Notes under the pieces: model-generated
What the model saw: the letters and a program-made list of their open reading frames with translations, nothing else
What the model was told of the DNA's origin: nothing
Databases searched by the model: none
DNA from: JBBROS01 sp038229135
GTDB taxonomy: Bacteria; Pseudomonadota; Alphaproteobacteria; Acetobacterales; Acetobacteraceae
NCBI GenBank assembly: GCA_038229135.1
Contig: JBBROS010000012.1
Span: 25,610-89,609 of the forward strand
Direction of reading: 5' to 3'
Length of the DNA stretch: 64,000 nt
Program-made: the position numbers and the translations under genes
Shown: positions 45,596 to 54,238 of the stretch, in pieces
Layout of the letters: every line of letters starts with the position of its first letter
How positions within the stretch are numbered: the first letter of the stretch is position 1

Positions 45596-46801
45596 CTACC
45601 TCTCCAGCATCTTGCAGCCGCCCTCGGCGAGGGGGCGGACGGCCTGGTCGGACTTCAGGTCGGCGACGGGCTTGTAGTAGTCCCACGGGCCCTGGCTCTC
45701 GGACGGGGATTTCACCTGGTAGAGGCGGAGGTCGTACAGCACGCGGCCGTCGGGGCGGAGGGTGGCGGCCTGGCCGAAATACTCGGCCGGGGCGGCCTTC
45801 ATGGCGCGGGTGGTGACTGCGCCCGAGACGCTGCCGGTGCCGTCCACGGCGCGGAGCCAGTGGCGAACGGCGGCGTAGTTGGCGGCGTGGGTCTTGGCCG
45901 GCGGGCGGCCCATCTGCGCGCGGAAGCGTTCGGCGAAGGCGCGGGAGGGGGCGTCCGCGTCCCAGTAGTAGCCGCTGGTGACGAGCAGGCCCTGGGCGGT
46001 GGGCAGGCCGAGCGCGTGGATGTCGTTGATGAACACCAGCAACCCGGCCAGGCGCTGGCCCTGCTTGGCAAGGCCGAAGCTCGAGGCCTCCTTCACCGCG
46101 TTCGTCACGTCCGCGCCCACGCCGGCGAGGCCGACCACCTGGGCCTTGGAGGCCATGGCCTGCGCCACGAAACCGCTCATGTCGGCCACCATCAGCGGGT
46201 GCTTGACGGAGCCCAGCACCTGGCCGCCGGCGGCTTCCACGGCCTGGGAGGCGTCGCGCTGCATGGCGGCACCGAAGGCGTAGTCGGCGACCAGGAAGTA
46301 CCAGGTCTTCTGCCCGGCCTGCACCAGCGCGCGGGCGGTGCCGGCCGCGAGCATGTGGGTGTCGTCGGTCCATTGCGTGGTGACCGCGTTGCAGGCGCGG
46401 CCGGTGAGGTCGCTGGTGGCGGCCGAGCCGATGAGGACGGCGCGGTCGCGTTCGGCGCCCAGCGCGCTGACGGCGAGGGCCACGTTGCTGTAGGGCAGGT
46501 CGACGAACGCGGCGACGTTCTGCGTGTCGATCCATTCGCGGGCGATGCTGAGGGCCAGGTCCGGCTTGCCGAGGTTGTTGCCTCCCAGGACCTCGACCTT
46601 GATGCCGCTGAGCGCGCCCTTGGCGGCTTCCATGCCGTCGGCCACGGCGAGCTGGGTGGCGACCACGCTGCCCTGGCCGGCGCTGTCGGCGGTGGATCCG
46701 GAGAAGTCGGTGAGGACGCCGATGCGGAGCGGGTTCGGCACCTGGGCCGCGGCCGTCGTCGCGCAAAGGAGGGCGGCCAGGAGGGCGAGTTTGTGGGCCA
46801 T
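45596..46801 (-). CDS. LivK-type ABC substrate-binding protein
   Basis: 401 residues with a Sec signal peptide (HKLALLAALLCATTAAAQ) and a type I periplasmic-binding fold (LRIGVLTDFSGSTADSAGQG, VAAFVDLPYSNVAL, TWYFLVADYAFGAAMQRD). Proteins of this subgroup bind amino acids or, in metabolically versatile alphaproteobacteria, aromatic acids. No permease is adjacent. It is probably co-transcribed with the CYP199-like P450, so an aromatic carboxylate ligand is plausible. It could alternatively serve the binding-protein-less liv operon at 13-17 kb. Confidence 0.9.
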   Translation of the reverse strand: MAHKLALLAALLCATTAAAQVPNPLRIGVLTDFSGSTADSAGQGSVVATQLAVADGMEAAKGALSGIKVEVLGGNNLGKPDLALSIAREWIDTQNVAAFVDLPYSNVALAVSALGAERDRAVLIGSAATSDLTGRACNAVTTQWTDDTHMLAAGTARALVQAGQKTWYFLVADYAFGAAMQRDASQAVEAAGGQVLGSVKHPLMVADMSGFVAQAMASKAQVVGLAGVGADVTNAVKEASSFGLAKQGQRLAGLLVFINDIHALGLPTAQGLLVTSGYYWDADAPSRAFAERFRAQMGRPPAKTHAANYAAVRHWLRAVDGTGSVSGAVTTRAMKAAPAEYFGQAATLRPDGRVLYDLRLYQVKSPSESQGPWDYYKPVADLKSDQAVRPLAEGGCKMLER

Positions 46802-46999
46802 GACGTTTCCGGTTGTTTTGCCGCGATCAGGGCATGGTGGGCAGCCTGGGGCAAGGGGGTTTCGGGGTTCGCGCGTGCGGCCTCCCCTCCCCCTGGCGCC
46901 TCCCGCAACGGGAAGGGGGGAAGCAGGGGGGGCGGCCCGGTTCCTCCTCCGCTTGCGGGAGGGGGGGTTACGGAGCGGGCCTTTGTCCTCGGCGAGCGG
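46802..46999. repeat. C-rich/G-rich hairpin repeats R2, copies f and f'
   Basis: Two R2-type elements fill the gap between the nitrilase stop and the binding-protein start: CCTCCCCTCCCCCTGGCGCC with GGGAAGGGGGGAAG (46871-46920), and CCTCCTCCGCTTGCGGGAGG (about 46944-46965). Nothing else is seen in the gap apart from the upstream signals of the binding-protein gene. Confidence 0.65.
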
Positions 47000-47788
47000 T
47001 CATGCGTAGCGGAGGCTGGGGGCGGCGTCCCGGGCGTGGGCGCGCCAGGGGCGGGCGGCGTGCAGCGCGGCATTGTAGCGGGGGTCGTCCGGGTCGAGCG
47101 TGTTGAGCAGGAGGCCGCTGGTGCCGGGGCGGGCGGCGCCGATTGGGTGGCCGTCGGGGCCGAAGAGGGCGCAGGGGAGGGTGGGGCTGCACTGGGCGGG
47201 GCTCGCGAGGCTGAGCCACAGGCAGTTGGTGGCGGCGTGGGCCCGGGCCATGACGCCGTGGATGGGGTCGCAGCCATAGGTGCCGAGCAGCATGCATTGC
47301 ACGCCGAGGCGCTCGTATTCGGCAAAGAGCTGGGGGAACACCACCTCGATGCAGAGCGCGCAGCCGAAGCGCAGTCCGCCGGCCTCGAACACGAGCGGGG
47401 TGGTGCCGGGGGTGTAGTAGTAGGTGAGCTCGGTGTTCGACAGCATGCGCTTGGCGTAACGGCCGACGAGGCTGCCATCGGGGCCTACGACGTGCATCGC
47501 GTTCTGCGGGCGGCGGCCCGGGAGGGGATGGTTGGCGCCGTAGACCGTCCAGAGGCCAAGGCGGGCGGCGTGCGCGGCGATGGCCTCGCGCTCGGAGGCG
47601 AGGAGGCGCCAATCGACCTCCGCCCAGTCCTCGATCTCGCTCTTCACGTAGCCGGAGAGGCAGGCCTCCGGGAAATGCGCGAGCTGCGCCCCCGCTTCGG
47701 CGGCTTTCGTCATGGCGGCCCGCATGTGCGCTCCGTTGGCGCGCACGTCCCTGGTAATCCTGGCCTGTACGGTGGCGAGCATGAACAT
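47000..47788 (-). CDS. carbon-nitrogen hydrolase (nitrilase superfamily)
   Basis: 262 residues. The Glu-Lys-Cys triad is visible: FPEACLSGY (Glu about 40), YAKRMLSNTE (Lys about 110), ALCIEVVFP (Cys about 146). The superfamily cleaves amides, nitriles or carbamoyl groups; this short form resembles omega-amidase or N-carbamoyl hydrolases. Substrate unknown. ATG 47788 or 47782. It is divergent from a peptide-type binding protein across 117 bp, and may act on amides imported by it. Confidence 0.88.
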   Translation of the reverse strand: MFMLATVQARITRDVRANGAHMRAAMTKAAEAGAQLAHFPEACLSGYVKSEIEDWAEVDWRLLASEREAIAAHAARLGLWTVYGANHPLPGRRPQNAMHVVGPDGSLVGRYAKRMLSNTELTYYYTPGTTPLVFEAGGLRFGCALCIEVVFPQLFAEYERLGVQCMLLGTYGCDPIHGVMARAHAATNCLWLSLASPAQCSPTLPCALFGPDGHPIGAARPGTSGLLLNTLDPDDPRYNAALHAARPWRAHARDAAPSLRYA

Positions 47789-47905
47789 CGACGACTTGTG
47801 TACGGCGCCGCAATGTCATGCCGCAAGCGCGAGCGTGTAACCAAACGTCACGCTTGCAGGGGGCTGCGGGCCGCGCGAGCATCGACCCCGAACGATGGAG
47901 GCGGG

Positions 47906-49495
47906 ATGATGCTGGGTCGACGCGCTGCTTTGACGGGTGCCGTAACAGGGGCCGCCCTGGCCCCGCTCGCTGCCCCGGCGGTGGCGCAGCCGGCGCGGGT
48001 GCTGAAGTTCATCCCCGAGGGCGACACGGCGGTGCTGGACCCGATCTGGACGACGGCGACGGTCACGCGCAACCACGCCTACCTGGTGTTCGACACGCTC
48101 TATGGGCAGGACGCGCAGTTCGCGATGCAACCGCAGATGGTGGCCGGGCACAGTGTGGAGCAGGATGGCAAGCTCTGGCGGCTGACGTTGCGCGAGGGGC
48201 TGCGCTTCCACGACGGGGAGCCCGTGCGGGCGCAGGACGTGGTGCCGAGCATCCGGCGGTTCGCGGCACGGGATGCGTTCGGGCGGGCGCTGATGGAGGC
48301 GACGGACGAGCTGAGTGCCGTGGACGACCGGACGGTGCAGTTCCGCCTGAAGCGCCCCTTCCCGCTGCTGCCGAACGCGCTGGGCAAGACCGGCACCTCG
48401 ATGCCCGCGATCATGCCGGAGCGGCTGGCGCGGACGGACCCGAACACGCAGGTGACGGAGATGGTCGGCAGCGGGCCGTATCGGTACCTGGCAGCGGAGC
48501 GCGTGTCCGGCTCGTTCGCGGCCTACTCGCGGTTCGAGGGCTACGTGCCGCGGGCGGATGGGCCGGCGACCTTCACGGCCGGGCCGAAGCGGGCGCTGTT
48601 CGACCGGGTGGAGTGGCGGATCATCCCCGACAGCGGCACGGCGGCGAGCGCGCTGCTGAATGGGGAGGTGGATTGGTGGCAGAGCCCGACGCCCGACCTT
48701 CAGCCGCGGCTGCGGCGCGGGCGGGACATAAGGCTCGAGGTGCTGGACCCGGGCGGCGGCATCGGGTGCCTGCGGTTCAACCATCTGTTCCCCCCGTTCG
48801 ACAACCCGGGCGTGCGGCGTGCGCTGCTGGGGGCGGTGGACCAGCTGGAGGTGATGACGGCGGTGGCGGGCGACGAGACCCAGCTGTTCAAGACCAACGT
48901 GGGCGTGTTCAGCCCCGGCACGCCGATGGCCACCACGGAGGGCACGGAGCGCCTGGTGGGCAAGCGGGACTTCGCGGCGGTGAAGAAGGCGCTGCAGGAG
49001 GCGGGCTACAAGGGCGAGAAGGTCGTGTTCCTGGACCCCACCGACTACCCGGCGACGCATGCGATGGCGCTGGTGATGGCCGACGCGCTGACGCGGTGCG
49101 GCATGAACGTGGACCTGGTGAGCACGGATTGGGGCACGCTGGTGCAGCGCCGCAGCAGCCGCAAGCCGCCGGCCGAGGGCGGGTGGAACATCTTCGTCAC
49201 CTACCTCAACGGCACCAACAACTTCGACCCGGCGAGCCAGCTCGGCATCCGGGGGAACGGGGACCAGGCGTGGTTCGGCTGGTCCCGCGCGCCGAAGCTG
49301 GAGGCGCTGCGGGCGGCCTGGTTCGAGGCGCCGGACCAGGCGGCGCAGAAGGCGGTGTGCGCGGACATCCAGCGGGCGTTCTGGGACGAGGTGCCATACC
49401 TGCCGCTGGGGGCCTACTACGAGGCGACGGCAACGCGGCGGCTGGGGCCGATGCGGAACGGGTTCGTGCAGTTCTACGACGTGGCCCGGGTCTGA
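47906..49495 (+). CDS. ABC substrate-binding protein, DppA/OppA family (copy 1)
   Basis: About 529 residues. A twin-arginine-like leader (MLGRRAALTGAVTGAALAPL) precedes a type II binding fold of family 5: AVLDPIWTTATVTRNHAYLV, LREGLRFHDGEPVRAQDVVP, MVGSGPYRYLAAERV. GGAGG lies upstream of ATG 47906. It is paralogous to the gene at 59.3 kb (shared LDPIWTTATVT, GEVDWW, STDWGTLVQRR/ESDWGTVIQRR). No Dpp permease or ATPase is nearby. Likely ligands are peptides or gamma-glutamyl compounds, given the neighbouring gamma-glutamyltransferase (inference). Its 3' end overlaps the convergent amidotransferase gene by 22 bp. Confidence 0.92.
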   Translation: MMLGRRAALTGAVTGAALAPLAAPAVAQPARVLKFIPEGDTAVLDPIWTTATVTRNHAYLVFDTLYGQDAQFAMQPQMVAGHSVEQDGKLWRLTLREGLRFHDGEPVRAQDVVPSIRRFAARDAFGRALMEATDELSAVDDRTVQFRLKRPFPLLPNALGKTGTSMPAIMPERLARTDPNTQVTEMVGSGPYRYLAAERVSGSFAAYSRFEGYVPRADGPATFTAGPKRALFDRVEWRIIPDSGTAASALLNGEVDWWQSPTPDLQPRLRRGRDIRLEVLDPGGGIGCLRFNHLFPPFDNPGVRRALLGAVDQLEVMTAVAGDETQLFKTNVGVFSPGTPMATTEGTERLVGKRDFAAVKKALQEAGYKGEKVVFLDPTDYPATHAMALVMADALTRCGMNVDLVSTDWGTLVQRRSSRKPPAEGGWNIFVTYLNGTNNFDPASQLGIRGNGDQAWFGWSRAPKLEALRAAWFEAPDQAAQKAVCADIQRAFWDEVPYLPLGAYYEATATRRLGPMRNGFVQFYDVARV

Positions 49496-50235
49496 TCCAA
49501 ATCTTCGACTGCCGGGGGCCGTGTATGCGGTCCCCACTCCCCCGTCCCCTGCCGCGAGGGGAGGGGGGAAGCGAAGAAGCGTTGCAGCCAGGCGGCGACG
49601 CGCTGGCAGTCGTTGGGAGCGGCGTAGCTCGCAATGGCGGGTTCGGCGGCAGGGCCGTAGCGGTCGAGGCGCTGCTCGATCAGGGCGATGCCGAAGGCGG
49701 GGCTGAACTCCGGGTGGGCCTGGATGGAGGCGGCGTCGCCGTAGTCGAGCCCGGCGTGCGGGCAGAAGGGGCTGGCGAGCGTGGTGGCGGCGCCGGGCGG
49801 GGGCCGGACGACCTGGTCCTGGTGGGAAGCGGGGAGCGCGATCTGGGCCGCCTCGTCCATCCAGGGGGTTCGGTGCATCACGTCGTAGCGGTGAAGGCCG
49901 ATGCCCCAGCCCTTGCCGGACTTCGTCACCTGGCCGCCGAGGGCCTGCGCCATGGCCTGGTGGCCGAAGCAGATGCCGGCCATGGGGGCCGTGCCGCGGG
50001 CGGCACGGATCCATTCGAGGAGGCGGGCGATCCAGGCGTCGGGCTCGTATACGCCCGAGCTGGAGCCGCTCAGCAGGTAGCCGGCGTGGGCGCCGGGCGG
50101 GGGCGGGGGGGCGTGCTGGACGTCGAACACCTCTGCGGCGTGGGCAGGGCCGAGCAGGCGCTGGAGCATGGTGGCGTACGAGCCATGCGCCTCGAGGCCG
50201 GCCGGGGGCACGCCGCATTGCAGGATGGCGATCAT
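49474..50235 (-). CDS. class I glutamine amidotransferase, GMP synthase-like, with repeat-derived tail
   Basis: 253 residues. Catalytic Cys in APMAGICFGHQAMAQAL (about residue 90) and His-Glu in QAHPEFSPAF (about residue 180). Stand-alone proteins of this type include gamma-glutamyl hydrolases and uncharacterised GuaA-like amidotransferases. It follows the gamma-glutamyltransferase gene with a start/stop overlap, which favours a gamma-glutamyl substrate. The last about 30 residues, starting at SPLPSRQGTGEWG, are translated from repeat R2 copy g and are unlikely to be part of the original fold. Confidence 0.82.
   Translation of the reverse strand: MIAILQCGVPPAGLEAHGSYATMLQRLLGPAHAAEVFDVQHAPPPPPGAHAGYLLSGSSSGVYEPDAWIARLLEWIRAARGTAPMAGICFGHQAMAQALGGQVTKSGKGWGIGLHRYDVMHRTPWMDEAAQIALPASHQDQVVRPPPGAATTLASPFCPHAGLDYGDAASIQAHPEFSPAFGIALIEQRLDRYGPAAEPAIASYAAPNDCQRVAAWLQRFFASPLPSRQGTGEWGPHTRPPAVEDLDQTRATS
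49531..49571. repeat. C-rich/G-rich hairpin repeat R2, copy g (inside a coding region)
   Basis: CCCCACTCCCCCGTCCCCTG then CCGCGAGGGGAGGGGGG. It lies within the 3' end of the amidotransferase frame and encodes SPLPSRQGTGEWG; the gene stops 57 bp beyond it. Confidence 0.75.
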
Positions 50236-52013
50236 TGGCCCACCGCCGCGCCGACCGCAGCCCCTGCCGGGCGCCGGTTGTCGTTGGCGCCGTAGAACAG
50301 GCCGGGCCGCATGCGGCCGGACAGGGCGGCGTCGTTCGCGGGTGTGGAGGTCGGCGTGGCCTGCTCGGCGGGTGGGCCGAGGGCGACGAACTCGGCCGCC
50401 CCCCACGGGACCTGGATGGTGATGCCGTGGCCCATCGCCTTCAGCACCGCCTGGGTGTCCGGGCTCATGGCGCGGGGCTCGGCGAAGATGGTGTCGGGCA
50501 GCCATTGGTGGTGGATGCGCCCGGCGTCCACCGCCTCCTGCAGCTCCATGCCGTGGTCCAGCAGGTTCAGGATGGTCTGCAGCGTGATGGTGATGATGCG
50601 GGACCCGCCGGGCGAGCCGCCGAGCAGCACGGGGCGGCCGTCGCGCAGCACTATGGTGGGGGCCATGGAGCTGAGCGGGCGCTTGCCGGGGGCGATGGCG
50701 TTGGCGGCGCCTTGCACGAGGCCGTAGAGGTTGGGCACGCCGGGCTTGATGGTGAAGTCGTCCATCTCGTTGTTGAGCAGGAAGCCGGTGCCGTCCGCGA
50801 TGGCGACGGCGCCGAACGAGCCATTGATGGTGTAGGTGACGCTGACGGCGTTGCCGAGGCGGTCCGCTACCGAATACTGGGTGGTTTCGGGACGCTCGTG
50901 CGGGCCCACGCCGGGGCGGAGCTCGCGGCTGATGCCGGCACGGTCCGTGATGGTGGCGCGGATCGCGGCCGCGTAGTCCTTCGAGAGCAGGCGGTCGAGC
51001 GGGTTCTGCACGAAGTCGGGGTCGCCGAGGTGGGTGTTGCGGTCGAGGTAGGCGTGGCGCATGGCCTCGACCATGGCGTGGACGGTGCCGGCCGAGTTCC
51101 AGCCCATGGCCTTGAGGTCGTAACCCTCGAGGATGTTGAGGATCTCGCACAGGGTGGTGCCGCCGGAGCTGGGGGGCGGTGCGCTGACGATGTCCGAGCC
51201 CCGGTAGGTGCAGCGGAGGGGCTCGATATCCTGCGCGCGGTAGGCGGCGAAGTCGGCTTCGGTGAGCAGGCCGCCATCCTGGCGCGCGAGGGCGGCCACG
51301 GCCTGCGGGATGCGGCCCTCGTAGAAGCCCTTGGGGCCGTCCTGCGCGATGCCCTCGAGGGTGCGGGCGAGGTCGGGCTGGGTGAGGCGGTCGCCGGGCC
51401 GGAGGGGGGTGCCGTCGGGCCGAAGGAAGCTGCGCGCGACGGCGGGGCTGGCGGCGAAGCGGCGGGTCAGCGGCGCCAGGATGTCGGTGTCGGCGCGGGT
51501 GAGGATGAAGCCGTCGCGGGCGAGCGCGATGGCGGGGGCGAGGAGGGTCGCGCGGGGCAGGGTCCCGTAGCTGGCGCGCGCGGTCTCGAGCCCCATGACG
51601 GTGCCCGGCGTGCCGGCTGCGCGGGAGCCGTAAAGGCTGCTCTCGGGGATGGGGGCGCCCTGGGCGTCGAGATACATGGTGGCGGCGGCGGCGGCGGGGG
51701 CGGTCTCGCGGAAGTTGAGGAAGCGCTGGCGGGCGGGTGCGGAGGGGGTGGCGGCGAGGTGCAGCGTCATGAAGCCGCCGCCGCCGATGTTCCCGCAGCA
51801 CGGGTTGACGACGGCGAGCGCGTAACCGACGGCGACGGCGGCATCGACCGCGTTGCCGCCCTGCCGGAGGATGCCGGCGCCGACTTCGGAGGCGAGGCGC
51901 TGGGAGGTGACGACCATTCCCTGTGCTGCCTCGACGGCCGGGGCGGAGGCGGCCATTGCCGGAGTCGCGGCAGCGCTGGCGAGGAGGAGGAGGGCTAGGG
52001 CGACACGGCGCAT
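50232..52013 (-). CDS. ggt: gamma-glutamyltransferase
   Basis: 593 residues with a Sec signal peptide (LALLLLASAAATPAMA). It transfers or hydrolyses the gamma-glutamyl group of glutathione and related peptides in the periplasm. N-terminal QGMVVTSQRLASEVG and NPCCGNIGGGGFM, and the autocleavage/catalytic threonine in PETTQYSVADRLGNAVSVT (near residue 376), are present; TTQYS replaces the usual TTHFS. Small-subunit oxyanion and substrate loops (RPLSSMAPTIV, GSPGGSRII) are intact. It is coupled to the amidotransferase gene. Confidence 0.95.
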   Translation of the reverse strand: MRRVALALLLLASAAATPAMAASAPAVEAAQGMVVTSQRLASEVGAGILRQGGNAVDAAVAVGYALAVVNPCCGNIGGGGFMTLHLAATPSAPARQRFLNFRETAPAAAAATMYLDAQGAPIPESSLYGSRAAGTPGTVMGLETARASYGTLPRATLLAPAIALARDGFILTRADTDILAPLTRRFAASPAVARSFLRPDGTPLRPGDRLTQPDLARTLEGIAQDGPKGFYEGRIPQAVAALARQDGGLLTEADFAAYRAQDIEPLRCTYRGSDIVSAPPPSSGGTTLCEILNILEGYDLKAMGWNSAGTVHAMVEAMRHAYLDRNTHLGDPDFVQNPLDRLLSKDYAAAIRATITDRAGISRELRPGVGPHERPETTQYSVADRLGNAVSVTYTINGSFGAVAIADGTGFLLNNEMDDFTIKPGVPNLYGLVQGAANAIAPGKRPLSSMAPTIVLRDGRPVLLGGSPGGSRIITITLQTILNLLDHGMELQEAVDAGRIHHQWLPDTIFAEPRAMSPDTQAVLKAMGHGITIQVPWGAAEFVALGPPAEQATPTSTPANDAALSGRMRPGLFYGANDNRRPAGAAVGAAVGQ

Positions 52014-52050
52014 GAAGGACCTCGATGAGACGTGTCGACTATAGAGGAAC

Positions 52051-52139
52051 GTCGTCGCGAGCGAAGCGTGACGATCCAGGGGCCGGTGAGACTGCCCTGT
52101 GCTGCCCCTGGGTCGCCACGCCTCCGGCTCGCGATGACG
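52051..52139. repeat. 88-bp inverted repeat R1, copy D
   Basis: Left arm GTCGTCGCGAGCGAAGCGTG, right arm ending CTCCGGCTCGCGATGACG, placed 37 bp upstream of ggt and behind the racemase-like gene, so between two same-strand genes. Confidence 0.88.
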
Positions 52140-52166
52140 ACGTGCGGTGGGGGCCTGATCGCGTGG

Positions 52167-52210
52167 CCTCCCCTCCCCCCGGCCCCCTCCCGCAAGGGAA
52201 GGGGGAGTGG
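52167..52210. repeat. C-rich/G-rich hairpin repeat R2, copy h
   Basis: CCTCCCCTCCCCCCGGCCCC then TCCCGCAAGGGAAGGGGGAG, directly next to R1 copy D and 16 bp before the stop of the racemase-like gene. Confidence 0.7.
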
Positions 52211-52226
52211 GCGTGGTTCGTGCGGG

Positions 52227-52994
52227 TCATGGCAACCCGGCCAGCTCCGGGGCAGCGGCGATGAAGGCGGGCGGCGGGACGCGGTCGGCTTCGCGCATGA
52301 GCCACCAGGCGCTGCAGAGGTTGCTCGAGAGGAACGGGACCGTGGCGGTGGCGCGGGTGGCGAGGATGGCGGGGAGCGTGACCATGCCGGTGCCGCTCAT
52401 GACGATGGCGTCGATGTCGGTGCGCACCTGCGCGAGGGCGGCGGCGATGGCGGCTTGGACCTGGGGGGTGGTGAGGGCGTAGGCTGTGTCGGCGCCTTCG
52501 GTCTTCACCACCGCGGCCACCTCGTGCCCGGCCGCCCGCCAGTAGGCGACGGCGAGGTCGGTGAGCCATTGCGGGTAGGGGCTGACGAGGGCGATGCGGC
52601 GGGCGCCGAGATGGGCGAGGGCCTCGCGGATGGCGCCGCTGGCGGTTTGGACCTTTGGAGAGCCTGGCGGCCCTGGCTCGGAGAGGGTGCGGGCGAGGGC
52701 GGCGTCGCCATCGGGGCCGAGGCGGTAGGACGGGCCGGTGAGGGCGATGAGCGCGAGCTCGAGCTTCATGGCGCCGAAGCTCGAGAGGGTCTGCGGGTAG
52801 AGATCGAGGTAGCGCTGGTTGCGCTGCTCGAGGGTGGTGCCGGGCATGACGGGGAAGCGGGCGGTGTAGGTGCGCACCAGCGGGGGCAGGAGTCGGTGGA
52901 GCTCGGGCTCGACTACCGGGTTGGCGGAGGGGACGAGGAGGGCGATGCGGGGGCCGGATTCGAGGCCGCTGATCGCGGCGGCGAGGTCGCTCAT
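52227..52994 (-). CDS. Asp/Glu racemase superfamily protein (maleate isomerase/arylmalonate decarboxylase-like)
   Basis: 255 residues with the family N-terminus RIALLVPSANPVVEPEL and internal pseudo-dimer layout (LIALTGPSY; AIVMSGTGMVTL; FLSSNLCSAWWLMREA). In maleate isomerases two cysteines are catalytic, and arylmalonate decarboxylase keeps the second. Here both positions appear to be occupied by other residues (TGPSY and SGTGM), so the chemistry is uncertain. It is the third gene of an operon behind an aminotransferase and an FAD monooxygenase (ATGA overlap). Confidence 0.75.
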   Translation of the reverse strand: MSDLAAAISGLESGPRIALLVPSANPVVEPELHRLLPPLVRTYTARFPVMPGTTLEQRNQRYLDLYPQTLSSFGAMKLELALIALTGPSYRLGPDGDAALARTLSEPGPPGSPKVQTASGAIREALAHLGARRIALVSPYPQWLTDLAVAYWRAAGHEVAAVVKTEGADTAYALTTPQVQAAIAAALAQVRTDIDAIVMSGTGMVTLPAILATRATATVPFLSSNLCSAWWLMREADRVPPPAFIAAAPELAGLP

Positions 52995-54238
52995 GGCGTT
53001 GCGGGTTCCTGCTGGCGGGCCCTCTCCCGCGGCGGTTCATGCTGGTCGCCCCCGTCCCCCGGCCCCTCCCGCGAGGGGAGGGGGGAAGGCAGGGCTGTGA
53101 GCATGTCGAGCATGGCGGCGGTCCTCAGGTAGGCGCGGGCGGCGTCGGGGTCCTGGGCGATGGTGGCGAGTTCCTGCGCCCATGTCGCGCCGCCGCTCAC
53201 GGCGCGGTCGGTCCGGGGGATGAGCTGGTCACGGGCCACTCGGGCGCGGGCCGTGGCCGTGGCGGTGATGGCAGCGGGGTCGTTGGTCGCGATGGCGGCG
53301 GCGAGGGCGTGGGCGTCGTGGATGCCGCAGTTCATGTTCATGCCGCCGCGGGTGTTGGTCACGTGGGCTGCGTCGCCGAGCAGGATCGCGCGGCCGTGCT
53401 GCGTGCGGTCGGCCACGCGGCGGCTGGCGCCATAGACGTCCTTGTGCAGCACGGTGGGCAGGCGGGTGCAGGTGGGGAGCACCTCCTGCAGCCGGGCCAG
53501 GATCCAGGCTTCCTCGAGGGCCTGGTCGTCGGAGACCTCGGCGGGGACGCGGAGGATCAGGCGCCAGCACTCCGGCATGTGCAGCAGGCTCAGGGAGCGG
53601 GCGCCGTTATGGACGTAGGTGACGGGGGACAGGCCCGGGAGGAGGGCCTCGGGATCGTCCGTGGTCATGACGCGCAGCACGCGGTGGGGGTAGTCGGCGC
53701 CCGGAAAGCCGATGCCGAGCGCGTCGCGGATGCGGGAGCGCGCGCCGTCGGCGGCGAGGAGCCAGGTGCCGTGGAAGGTCTGTCGAAGGCCGGGGCCCTG
53801 GGCCGTGTGGGCCGTGATGCCGGTGTCGGACTGCTCGAGGCCGGTGACCTCGGCGTCGAACCGGATGGTGGCGTGGGGGTGGCGGCGGAGGCGCTGGAGC
53901 AGGATGGGCGTGATGTGGGCCTGCTCGAGGTGGAGGCGATACGGATGCCGGGTCTCGCCCGCGAGCACGGCGAGGTCGAACTCGGCGAAGGGGGCGTCTG
54001 GCGTGCGGTACTGGATGGTGCGGGCGATACGGCCGCGATGGGCCACGGGGGCCAGGGCGCCGAGGCTGTCCAGGATGTCGAGCGTGGGCGGGTGGATGGT
54101 GGATGCGCGGGAGGCGGCGGAGAGCTCGGGGCGGCGCTCGAGCAGCGTCACGGGGACGCCCCGGTCGGCGAGCGACAGGGCTGCCACCAGACCGACCGGG
54201 CCCGCGCCGGCGACGATCACGCGGAGGCCGGGGATCAA
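52991..54238 (-). CDS. FAD-dependent aromatic-ring-type monooxygenase with repeat-derived tail
   Basis: 415 residues. Group A flavoprotein hydroxylase motifs: FAD GXGXXG in VIVAGAGPVGLVAALSLADR, the DG motif AADGARSRIRDALG, and GDAAHVTNTRGGMNMNCGIH. Relatives hydroxylate salicylate, 3-hydroxybenzoate and similar acids with NAD(P)H. The start is a TTG at 54238 overlapping the aminotransferase stop (TTGA); GTG 54220 is an alternative. Residues about 383-397 (SPLPSREGPGDGG) come from repeat R2 copy i, and the tail then runs into the downstream start (ATGA). Confidence 0.87.
   Translation of the reverse strand: MIPGLRVIVAGAGPVGLVAALSLADRGVPVTLLERRPELSAASRASTIHPPTLDILDSLGALAPVAHRGRIARTIQYRTPDAPFAEFDLAVLAGETRHPYRLHLEQAHITPILLQRLRRHPHATIRFDAEVTGLEQSDTGITAHTAQGPGLRQTFHGTWLLAADGARSRIRDALGIGFPGADYPHRVLRVMTTDDPEALLPGLSPVTYVHNGARSLSLLHMPECWRLILRVPAEVSDDQALEEAWILARLQEVLPTCTRLPTVLHKDVYGASRRVADRTQHGRAILLGDAAHVTNTRGGMNMNCGIHDAHALAAAIATNDPAAITATATARARVARDQLIPRTDRAVSGGATWAQELATIAQDPDAARAYLRTAAMLDMLTALPSPLPSREGPGDGGDQHEPPRERARQQEPATP
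53048..53090. repeat. C-rich/G-rich hairpin repeat R2, copy i (inside a coding region)
   Basis: CCGTCCCCCGGCCCCTCCCG then CGAGGGGAGGGGGG. It is read in frame at the C-terminus of the FAD monooxygenase. Confidence 0.75.

Noticed and set aside
44322..46766. An 814-codon frame covering the P450 and upstream DNA
   Set aside because: The upstream half is out of frame with the binding-protein gene that shows a signal peptide and family motifs; the P450 start at 45530 has a good ribosome site.
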